Made by a program: the position numbers and the translations under genes. From assembly GCA_964020085.1 (NCBI GenBank), contig OZ026607.1, positions 21,368,606 through 21,432,605 of the forward strand: 64,000 bases of DNA. Reading direction: 5' to 3'. Source of the DNA: Micromussa lordhowensis. Taxonomy: Eukaryota > Cnidaria > Anthozoa > Scleractinia > Lobophylliidae. The notes beneath the pieces were generated by a model. It saw only the letters and a list, made by a program, of their open reading frames with translations. It made no database searches and had not been told where the DNA came from. Positions 53,975 to 60,545 of the stretch are shown in pieces. Each line of letters begins with the position of its first letter. Positions within the stretch are counted from its first letter, which is position 1.

Positions 53975-54005
53975 ACTTAAATCTTTCTATTCTTAATTTT
54001 TATAG

Positions 54006-54281
54006 TTCATTCAAGGTTCACCATGGAAATTATTACGTGTGATTCATAAATTGAGACACTACCCTTCTTGGGAAGAAGAGGAACAAGAAGAAGTTCATTT
54101 TAGGTCCTGGACTAGACCAATTTTAAGCTATGACATCTTTTGTAGAGATCAAACTGTCGATTTTTTCCCAATATTACAAAATCTGACCCGGAAATTCATT
54201 GACGATTTAACTTTCGAGTTTGAAGTTCATTATTATAATACTACCAATAATTTTAAAGCTTGGCTTTTTGTTAATTACTAA
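54006..54281 (+). CDS. Splice cassette 6
   Basis: The acceptor TTTTTATAG ends at 54005. 91 codons, starting FIQGSPWKLLRVIHKL with no ATG in the reading frame. An acidic insert (WEEEEQEE) precedes the strand SYDIFCRD; helix DFFPILQNLTRKF; strands LTFEFEVHY and FKAWLFVNY. Confidence 0.75.
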   Translation, partial: FIQGSPWKLLRVIHKLRHYPSWEEEEQEEVHFRSWTRPILSYDIFCRDQTVDFFPILQNLTRKFIDDLTFEFEVHYYNTTNNFKAWLFVNY

Positions 54282-54301
54282 AGTTTTTTTATTTTTTTTA
54301 G

Positions 54302-54682
54302 TTTCCTTTTCGATTCTACAATCCACAACAAGTGAAACAGATCATAAAAACAATAATAGCCTTTGAAACAGGACCTGATATGAATTTGCAAGATCAAGCA
54401 TTAGCAAGAAGAAGCCATCTTGTATTAGGACGGCGTAGATTTCATATTGTTCTACGTGGTGGCTCCAATAACATTTCTTATTGTAAAAACCATATGAAAG
54501 ATTTCATTCATTTTTTAAATCCTTTTCGTTTTTTTTTGTCATTGGAATATCACACAGGATATTTTGATGATGAATTTGTCTACGAATTTGCTCACTTTGA
54601 ACTTTCCTCATTCAGTCACAAATACAATCTATTTAATCAAACTTTCAATCACTACAAAAGAAAATACACTTCATTTTCTTAA
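54302..54682 (+). CDS. Splice cassette 7 (longest)
   Basis: The acceptor ATTTTTTTTAG ends at 54301. 126 codons, starting FPFRFYNPQQVKQIIKTI. Strand RFHIVLRGG, helix KNHMKDFIHFL, the NPFRFFLSLEY strand, strand FVYEFAHFEL, then an extra C-terminal helix-like tail. Confidence 0.75.
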   Translation, partial: FPFRFYNPQQVKQIIKTIIAFETGPDMNLQDQALARRSHLVLGRRRFHIVLRGGSNNISYCKNHMKDFIHFLNPFRFFLSLEYHTGYFDDEFVYEFAHFELSSFSHKYNLFNQTFNHYKRKYTSFS

Positions 54683-54703
54683 AAAATCATTTTATTTTTT
54701 CAG

Positions 54704-55039
54704 TTTGAATACACAGTACAAGTACAAGATCTAAGAAGAATGTTAACATTTATTCTAAATCATACCTTACATAATGAATACCTTGACTCCGACAGAAATC
54801 GCATTGTGTTCTATCTTAATGGACATGTACGTAATCGATATCAACGAGATATGTCAAGGCTCGCACAATTTATTTTGCCTTTACATGTAGCATTTTATCT
54901 AACCCAAATGGGGAAACTATGTTTCATTTTTTCAGCAGCTGATGAAACTGCACCTGATTGGCTCCCAATCAATAAATATTGTTTAACATCATGTACTTAC
55001 AATCACACTGATTTTCATGATTACAGACATTTTCATTGA
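54704..55039 (+). CDS. Splice cassette 8
   Basis: The acceptor TTTTTTCAG ends at 54703. 111 codons, starting FEYTVQVQDLRRML. Strand NRIVFYLNGH, helix QRDMSRLAQFI, strand LHVAFYL, strand KLCFIFSAAD, then a His/Tyr-rich end. Confidence 0.75.
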   Translation, partial: FEYTVQVQDLRRMLTFILNHTLHNEYLDSDRNRIVFYLNGHVRNRYQRDMSRLAQFILPLHVAFYLTQMGKLCFIFSAADETAPDWLPINKYCLTSCTYNHTDFHDYRHFH

Positions 55040-55072
55040 ATATAAAAAAGTTGATGCATGGTATTTTTTTAG

Positions 55073-55399
55073 CTCCCTTTCAGATTTCATGGAGGAAACA
55101 TTTTATTCACCAAGGGAAACCTACTACCTAAAATCATAAATGAAATCATGACTTGGGATCAATGGTCAGCCACCCTACCTAATAATTTAATAGTTCGATT
55201 TTATTTTTTAATAGTAGGTCCAAGAAATGGACCTATAAATAACGACATGCATCAATTTTTTAATCTTTTAAGATTACCATTTCGTTATAAGATAAGAATC
55301 ATTTGGAATCCTATTTCAATCTTAGGGGATGGTTGGATGGTATATAATGTAGAACGCATTTTGATAACATGTAACTCTCTCTCGTTATTTTTCAGTTAA
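55073..55399 (+). CDS. Splice cassette 9
   Basis: The acceptor TTTTTTTAG ends at 55072. 108 codons, starting LPFRFHGGNILFTK. Strand VRFYFLIVGPRNG, helix NNDMHQFFNLL, LPFRYKIRII strand, strand GWMVYNVERI. The TAA stop overlaps the acceptor of cassette 10. Confidence 0.75.
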   Translation, partial: LPFRFHGGNILFTKGNLLPKIINEIMTWDQWSATLPNNLIVRFYFLIVGPRNGPINNDMHQFFNLLRLPFRYKIRIIWNPISILGDGWMVYNVERILITCNSLSLFFS

Positions 55400-55497
55400 C
55401 CTTAGAAAGAAGATTACGATATGCTAGACTTAGACTTAACTTACGTCTAATACGTGACGGTTACGGACACTTTGTACGAATCAATAACCCCTTTTAA
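55396..55497 (+). CDS. Splice cassette 10 (short)
   Basis: The acceptor TTATTTTTCAG ends at 55395. Only 33 codons, Arg/Leu-rich (LERRLRYARLRLNLRLIR). It is too short for the shared fold, so it is a decayed or minimal cassette, though its acceptor and phase are intact. Confidence 0.55.
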   Translation, partial: LTLERRLRYARLRLNLRLIRDGYGHFVRINNPF

Positions 55498-55514
55498 AAT
55501 ACTATTTTTTACAG

Positions 55515-55829
55515 TTGCCTTTCAGAATTCATCATATTAAAAATTTACACAGATGTATTTGCCAAACACTTTTACGTGTCATTAATGATCCTAGAGATGT
55601 CACTTTACATATTTACATAAACATGTTAGGGCCTAGAACTAGACAGTTTACTCAAGGTTCAATTTCAATGTCATTAGCAATGCATCATGTACATTACCTT
55701 TTACAACGTATGTTTATGCCTTGTCGTTATTCTATTCATTTATGCTGTGTTCCTCGTGGTAATACACTTTTCATTGCGGATTATCAAGTGTTATTCTATT
55801 GTATTCAAAAAGTGGAGACGATACATTAA
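55515..55829 (+). CDS. Splice cassette 11
   Basis: The acceptor TTTTTTACAG ends at 55514. 104 codons, starting LPFRIHHIKNLHRC. Strand VTLHIYINMLGPRTR (compare VGPRNG in cassette 9), helix MSLAMHHVHYLL, strand CRYSIHLCC, strand TLFIADYQV. ATTAAA at 55825-55830 overlaps the stop and could polyadenylate all isoforms. Confidence 0.75.
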   Translation: MPFRIHHIKNLHRCICQTLLRVINDPRDVTLHIYINMLGPRTRQFTQGSISMSLAMHHVHYLLQRMFMPCRYSIHLCCVPRGNTLFIADYQVLFYCIQKVETIH

Positions 55830-55836
55830 AAAATTG

Positions 55837-55844
55837 TATAAAAA
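55837..55844 (+). promoter_or_regulatory. TATA box
   Basis: TATAAAAA, 38-45 bases upstream of the ATG at 55882, directly after the cassette array. Confidence 0.55.
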
Positions 55845-55881
55845 CCCTTTGTGTGTAGCGTCTTCAATTTATTTTTTCATC

Positions 55882-56115
55882 ATGTCACAAGCAGATGGAA
55901 TGCTTACAGCGTTCAAACAATCCTATTCAGAAATTTTAACCCACATTGAAAGTATACAAATTCACTTGCAAGAAATGGAAGAAGAATTCCTTGAATTGGA
56001 ATCCATCCTAGAGGAGGTAAATCAAAGAATCATTATGCAAAGAAAAAATGATCCTGGTGTTGGTAGTAGCAATGGTGAATGGTCAGTACTATATCAAAAT
56101 AGTAAACAAGCATGA
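55882..56115 (+). CDS. Small coiled-coil protein, 77 residues
   Basis: It starts MSQADGMLTAFKQSYSEI (ATG 55882); the longer frame from 55687 lies in the array. The middle (IQIHLQEMEEEFLELESIL) has heptad-like leucines, so a coiled coil is likely. No family recognised. A weak donor (GAGGTAAAT) lies inside. Confidence 0.55.
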   Translation: MSQADGMLTAFKQSYSEILTHIESIQIHLQEMEEEFLELESILEEVNQRIIMQRKNDPGVGSSNGEWSVLYQNSKQA

Positions 56116-56133
56116 CATGATCGCAACTTGAAA

Positions 56134-56298
56134 ATGGGGAAAGTAATGTCAGTATTGCCACACATCCACGAACGACTAAAACCAAAAAAAGAAGAAGACA
56201 AAGAATGGTTATTCAAATCCAATCAAAAGAAAAAAACAAGTTGGTTAACTAAGGGATTGAAATGTCACAAAAATGAACGAGTGATTGACAGTGATTGA
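56134..56298 (+). CDS. Small basic ORF with possible myristoylation site, 54 residues
   Basis: ATG 56134, product MGKVMSVLPHIHERLKP... with Gly2 and Ser6, the N-myristoylation pattern, followed by a Lys-rich segment that could bind acidic membrane lipids. The stop TGA lies in a repeated GTGATTGACA site. No homologue recognised; it could be chance. Confidence 0.35.
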   Translation: MGKVMSVLPHIHERLKPKKEEDKEWLFKSNQKKKTSWLTKGLKCHKNERVIDSD

Positions 56299-56310
56299 CA
56301 CCGCATAAAC

Positions 56311-56317
56311 TATAAAA
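56311..56317 (+). promoter_or_regulatory. TATA box with upstream GTGATTGACA pair
   Basis: TATAAAA, ~37 bases before ATG 56354. GTGATTGACA occurs twice in tandem at 56281-56300 and also at 42321. Confidence 0.55.
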
Positions 56318-56353
56318 TCAGGATACATTTTTCCTACACATTCATTGAGCATC

Positions 56354-56695
56354 ATGGACCCATGCAAGGTAACTGATTCATGCCAGAACAATTTGAAAGA
56401 AGACAAAGAAAGGGAAGAGAATGAAGAATCTATCTCTTTATCAGTATTGATTCAACTAGTAGTCAATACAATCCTTTCCGAAGAAAAATTGGACATTGAA
56501 CTAAAAATGCTCAAGTACAGGAACAACTTATCTGACAAAATCTTATCCATGAGTGAGGAAGAGCATAAAAAGAAGCCAAATCTTAAAGAATTCTTTGAAA
56601 GTTTCAGAGCTGGATGGAATATCTGGAAAAAGGATGGTGAAGATAAAGAAGAAGCTTCCTTTAACGCCTTCCACAGCAGCATGTGTAAAGATTGA
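56354..56695 (+). CDS. Acidic small protein, first of two overlapping frames
   Basis: 113 residues from ATG 56354 (MDPCKVTDSC); a frame from 56345 starts too close to the TATA box. It is highly charged (EDKEREENEESISLS), then helical (VLIQLVVNTILSEEKLDIEL, FFESFRAGWNIWKK). It overlaps the frame ending at 56948. A GT at 56637 and the AG at 56720-56721 share phase 1 and would join the two frames. Function unknown. Confidence 0.55.
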   Translation: MDPCKVTDSCQNNLKEDKEREENEESISLSVLIQLVVNTILSEEKLDIELKMLKYRNNLSDKILSMSEEEHKKKPNLKEFFESFRAGWNIWKKDGEDKEEASFNAFHSSMCKD

Positions 56696-56723
56696 AACAT
56701 TGAGAAAGTATGATCCCACAGAC

Positions 56724-56948
56724 ATGTGTGAACTTGATAAACAAGTTTTGGACGGAATTATTCAAGAGTACTGGAATAGACCAGAAACAATGACTTTTGA
56801 TACATTCTTCTTTTCTGAATACTTTTTGGATGATTTTACCAAAAAAGAAATCATATACATGGATATCAATGGCGATATACCATTTCAATTGATTTATTTT
56901 CCTCAAGATGATAAAGAGTTCGCAGCAGCTAGAAATGACATTAAATAG
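56724..56948 (+). CDS. Acidic small protein or second exon of the preceding gene
   Basis: 74 residues if started at ATG 56724 (MCELDKQVLDG), or the spliced end of 56354-56636 via the CCCACAG acceptor at 56721. The sequence is protein-like (FDTFFFSEYFLDDFTKKEII, then MDINGDIPFQLIYFPQDD) with no known motif. The frame is open upstream to 56553. Confidence 0.5.
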   Translation: MCELDKQVLDGIIQEYWNRPETMTFDTFFFSEYFLDDFTKKEIIYMDINGDIPFQLIYFPQDDKEFAAARNDIK

Positions 56949-57041
56949 TTCCACTTTATTTGTAAATGTGTTATTTACATTAAATATCTGTAAAAAACAT
57001 ATTGTGTTGTTTCATTTTTTTTTAAAAAAAAAAAAAAAAAA

Positions 57042-57114
57042 TGCCACAGTGAGGATTCGAACCCCAACCTCAATGGCCACAACATTGCGTGCTAACCATT
57101 AACACTACTGTAGC
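57042..57114 (-). tRNA. tRNA-His (anticodon GTG)
   Basis: A full cloverleaf on the minus strand. Acceptor stem GCTACAG/CTGTGGC is complete (one G-U). The D arm is GTGT/GCAC with GG in the loop. The anticodon stem is CAATG/CATTG with loop TTGTGGC, anticodon GTG. The T arm is TGGGG/CCTCA with loop TTCGAAT. The discriminator is A. An 18-base T run directly follows on the transcribed strand, an RNA polymerase III terminator. It lies inside the viral element, ~270 bp from the right repeat. Confidence 0.9.
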
Positions 57115-57116
57115 TT

Positions 57117-57167
57117 TTCAGTAAGCTCAATGGTCGAATAATCCACTTGACCATCAAGCTCACTGAA
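57117..57167 (-). ncRNA. 19-bp hairpin immediately upstream of tRNA-His
   Basis: Arms 57117-57135 and 57149-57167 around a 13-base loop. In minus-strand RNA all 19 pairs form (16 Watson-Crick and 3 G-U). In plus-strand RNA those three become A-C mismatches. The structure ends two bases before the tRNA. Its function is unknown. Confidence 0.5.
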
Positions 57168-57231
57168 GGATTTGCTCAAACATTTAACATTATGTATGGT
57201 AATATATGGTATGTATTCGTTACAAAAAGAA

Positions 57232-57311
57232 GTGAGGTCAAGTGTCAAGACAGATGCGTGTTACAATTGCTCCCGCGCCCAGGACGATAATTCTGTCTTT
57301 CCGGACCTCAC
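57232..57311. ncRNA. Second imperfect hairpin
   Basis: GTGAGGTC...AAGACAG (57232-57253) pairs with CTGTCTT...GACCTCAC (57293-57311) around a ~40-base loop, with an internal loop. The size resembles a microRNA precursor, but expression is unknown. Confidence 0.3.
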
Positions 57312-57384
57312 ACTTTAGCATCCATTTTTTTCATGTCTATATAGGATTCAACTGATATTTTTGCCTCCTTGTGGTAGTCCGTTT

Positions 57385-57557
57385 TGTTGTGCGCAGGCGC
57401 GACTCGGCCCCAGTAGCGCACTCGGTATTCAAGATGGCGCTGGAATGGAATGTGAGAATGGAATGTGCTAGCTGCATTCTGATTGGTCCATTTTGGTCAC
57501 GTGGTATTAATCCTGCTCTCTGATTGGTTATGACCCACAGGCGCGTACTGTACTACT
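57385..57557 (-). repeat. Right terminal inverted repeat, 173 bp
   Basis: Reverse complement of 35819-35991 without a mismatch that I can see. It ends GTACTGTACTACT, followed by the ACTATT target duplication. Confidence 0.95.
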
Positions 57558-57563
57558 ACTATT
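57558..57563. repeat. Right target-site duplication (ACTATT)
   Basis: Matches 35813-35818. Confidence 0.9.
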
Positions 57564-57804
57564 GGGTAATTATATGACGTAAAATCTGGATGAGATATGC
57601 GAAGACAAAAGCAAAACTTATTACATACAAGGTAGAAAATCATTTATTTAACGATGAATACACAGGTTATTGACTAATTCATTTGTGTTACACAAATACG
57701 GATCTTTAAATCTCTGATGTCGATGAGTGCTCCACAATAAACACCAAGTGGCCAAAACTTTGTTTTTTTGGAAATTAGTACTTTACTTGGTAACTCGTCA
57801 AAAG

Positions 57805-58800
57805 TTAACCAGGAAGTATTTGCACTGTGGGTGAAAGAGAGCTGCGAAGTGAGATTGTTGCGTCGTTTGGAGCATTGGGATCAATCCTGTATAACTTCAA
57901 AACGCGTTTAAAAGCAGCTCTAGACTCGCGGCTTCGCGCCGCGTAAACCCAGGGATTACAACATGAGCTGAAAAACGATAGAAAAGAGGCAAAATACCAG
58001 CTCAACACGATCTCGAGTTGTCTACATGAGCCCTTATGCACTGCAACGATTTCAACGAACGATAAAACCAGGCTAGGAGTCCACGTAAGAACGAACAAAC
58101 CTATTATGATTCCAATGGTCCAGGCTGCTTTCTTGTTTTTCAATGCGGTATTGACGTGAGCGGTGTTTACAGATGACAAAACGGCAATTTGTCGTTGTTG
58201 GAAACGCGCCGCGCGGAAAATATGGAAATAACAGTAACAGATGACACATAACGGCAGAATGACCGTAAATACCATAGTGATAATCCACAGGATAGATAAA
58301 TCTGAATAGTCGTGAATCACAAATCGCACAGATGCAAAAAGTATTGAAAAAGTCCAGATAAATATCGCACCCGCGATACAGCGATTCGGGGTTACTATCT
58401 GCGAGTATTGAAAAGTGCTTGTAATTGCAATGTATCTGTCCACGCTTATCGCAGTCAAGTTAAATGTTGACGTAATTACAGTTTGAATCCAAAACCAGTT
58501 CTCTGCTAGCCTGGCAGGCCAGATATGGCTGTAATCAAAAGACACACCGGTTACAAATAACACAACGTAGACAGGATTGACTGCTAGACCAACTAGCAAG
58601 TCAGATGCTGCCAAGGAAACCACGAAGAAGTTGGAGATGGACCGCAACGAAGACGTTTGGTAAAACGCGACGAGTATAAGAAGATTACTGCAAATGGCGA
58701 TGATCCCAGAAGCCACATTTAACAAAGCAAGGACGACATTCGAAGCGAACACGTCAAAACTGACGGGGCAGCTTCCCACAGAGGCCAATTTCGTTTCCAA
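57805..58800 (-). CDS. Class A GPCR nested in the TAF5 intron
   Basis: 331 residues, single exon. TM1 has ICSNLLILVAFYQT. TM2 has SLAASDLLVGLAVNPVYV with the conserved Asp. The TM3 end is SVDRYIAITSTFQY (DRY kept). TM6 has LFVLTWTPS. TM7 has CNPWVYAARSRESRAAF (NPxxY kept). The tail is short. It resembles the melanocortin/adenosine/amine-like receptors expanded in cnidarians; the ligand is unknown. It is not related in detail to the two receptors at 21.8 and 26.4 kb. Being intronless within an intron, it may be a retrocopy or simply nested. Confidence 0.88.
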   Translation of the reverse strand: METKLASVGSCPVSFDVFASNVVLALLNVASGIIAICSNLLILVAFYQTSSLRSISNFFVVSLAASDLLVGLAVNPVYVVLFVTGVSFDYSHIWPARLAENWFWIQTVITSTFNLTAISVDRYIAITSTFQYSQIVTPNRCIAGAIFIWTFSILFASVRFVIHDYSDLSILWIITMVFTVILPLCVICYCYFHIFRAARFQQRQIAVLSSVNTAHVNTALKNKKAAWTIGIIIGLFVLTWTPSLVLSFVEIVAVHKGSCRQLEIVLSWYFASFLSFFSSCCNPWVYAARSRESRAAFKRVLKLYRIDPNAPNDATISLRSSLSPTVQILPG

Positions 58801-60545
58801 ATTTTAAGGTATCATTTGTAAGTTTTGCAGACAGTGGGTTGTGCTAGTGTAAATATGGTTTGTTTTACCAGTGAGTACAACACCTTACATCAACCACAAT
58901 ACATTGTTAATCGCTCCATAAACGGCGCAGTGTTTTTTTACCGAATAATTTTGAACTGGACGAGATTCACAAATCGTTTGCTAAATTCTGCCTCTGAAGT
59001 CAACTTCGCTAAGATGACAAGAGCGAGATTAATAAGACAATGAATCCTTAAACTTAGCAAGACAGTTTAATTAGCGCACAAAAAAAGACAATCAGGAATG
59101 TGTCAAGCTTCAAACGTATCGCCACTTCCCAAGGAAATTGAACCACAAAGAGGAAAACTGGAAAATCCTGTTCCGCAAAAAGGAGAAATCCTAGAACTTA
59201 AATCGAGGTAAGATGAAAGAGGAGTTTTAATTTCCAAAAACAACATTCTCACGATATGTAAATATATTCAAAAACGGTGGAAATCAAACTGTTAAAACAT
59301 ACTGGTTCGAGAACTAACCAATGATAGTTCTCCTATTATGTAATTGTAACGCATGGTATTGTAAACGATAATAAATAAATAATGTTTTCCAAAAAGAAAC
59401 GAAAGCTCCAATTTTCTATTCAATTGTTATTGACACAATGGAAGTAAAGGTTGTCGATTGTAATATCAACGGAAAATAACAGCTTTCTTTTCGGACTTCG
59501 ATTCCTGACCGAGAAAAAACAGCCTTTTAGCCACTTTGCCAAGTAAAAAATACCGCATCCGTAGTGAGTTTCGATAAACGTGTCTTATTCTTACTTAATT
59601 ACAACTTAAAATTGAAAAGATGATGCATGTTAGAAGTGCTACGTGTTTACACAGCGAAAACAGCCACCAAAAAGATAAAAAAAACTATTAACTACAACAG
59701 TTCAAAGGAAATGAAAAGTCTATCGTTGTGAGATAATAAATAATGATATAAGATATCGTTATTTGCAAAGATAGCAGTATAGAACATCTACATATTATAT
59801 GAATGAATGCCAGAGAAATAATATTGACTCCTACTTTTTTAAACCGAGCAAGAGATTACTATTAATAACAAGTATGCGAAAAAGGGGAACAGTTTCATTA
59901 AATATTCATGTTTTATCAAACGCCGGACTAAGTTAGTTCACAGGGCCAATAACTAAAATCAACCAATCAGATTGTTCCATTGCCAGTCCGATATTCTCTA
60001 CATATTGGACGGGGCACTATCCCGAATGACCCACAAGATCAATCTTGAGGATTTTCGTGTAACTTTCAGTTGTGTAATAAATCTCTTATTAACCAAGCTT
60101 GCTCGGGGCCGTACTGGGAGAATATCGCCCTCGGTCTTCGTACTGTCAAGACCTCAGGCCGATGTTCTCCCAGTATGGCCCTAACAACATAAATATTGAA
60201 TAACACCGTTCCTTTTTTTTGCATACTACTTCCACTAGGTTCCTTTCTCCTCCTATGAAAGTAAGGTGTAACGCAACAGACCGTTTATTAAACAGTCATT
60301 AGCCGGTTCAGATTTTTTTCCTGACAATTACGCATAGTTAACTATTACTATTACGCACAGTACACTAAATAAAAAACGCTTGCCTGAATAATTAGCCGTC
60401 CTTGCGCGATAATAATTCAGGTACCACGAAGGACGAAGTAAGAATGTACCATAAGTGAGGCTGCGAAACGACGTTTGTTTATTCAAGCTAAAAAGAAAAC
60501 ATCACCAGAAATCGCGTGACATTACATGCTGTAACACAATCCTAC
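58801..60545. other. TAF5 intron remainder, no gene seen
   Basis: AT-rich sequence with a foldback repeat around 60085-60185 (CCGTACTGGGAGAATATCG and its near complement). No exon found. Confidence 0.4.

Larger units (their letters stand above)
35819..57557. mobile_element. Complete integrated adintovirus / Maverick (Polinton), 21,739 bp
   Basis: The bounds are fixed by 173-bp inverted repeats starting AGTAGTACAGTACGCG and a 6-bp target duplication. It encodes the diagnostic set: protein-primed PolB, retrovirus-like integrase with chromodomain, hexon- and penton-like proteins, adenain-type protease, packaging ATPase, PLA2 and basic core proteins. All main frames are open and both repeats read as identical, so the insertion is young. 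Layout: PolB leftward; a central leftward pair (40886-42258); a long rightward structural block (42393-51255); a divergent RING pair; the cassette array; small ORFs; a tRNA; the right repeat. Adenovirus-like capsid genes with a parvovirus-like PLA2 match adintoviruses as described in animals. Confidence 0.95.
34604..60545 (-). other. 26-kb TAF5 intron containing a virus and a GPCR
   Basis: The donor at 60545 (CCAG then GTAGG) and acceptor at 34604 (TTGCAG) bound an intron whose flanking exons join in phase 2, giving an uninterrupted TAF5 reading (LNAHA then [12 protein letters not shown]). Removing the 21.7-kb element leaves about 4.2 kb, an ordinary size. The element's polymerase, GRF, RING1 and tRNA genes run in the TAF5 direction; most structural genes run against it. 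Confidence 0.85.

Noticed and set aside
53186..55399. Cassettes as separate genes starting at internal ATG, GTG or TTG
   Set aside because: Such starts drop up to a third of the open region, and the homologous first helix lies upstream of them. No TATA box precedes the individual cassettes.
53060..55829. Cassettes as decayed pieces of one large gene
   Set aside because: Each starts at an AG acceptor with pyrimidine tract, is open in the same phase and ends in a stop. Random decay would not give eleven of eleven phase matches.
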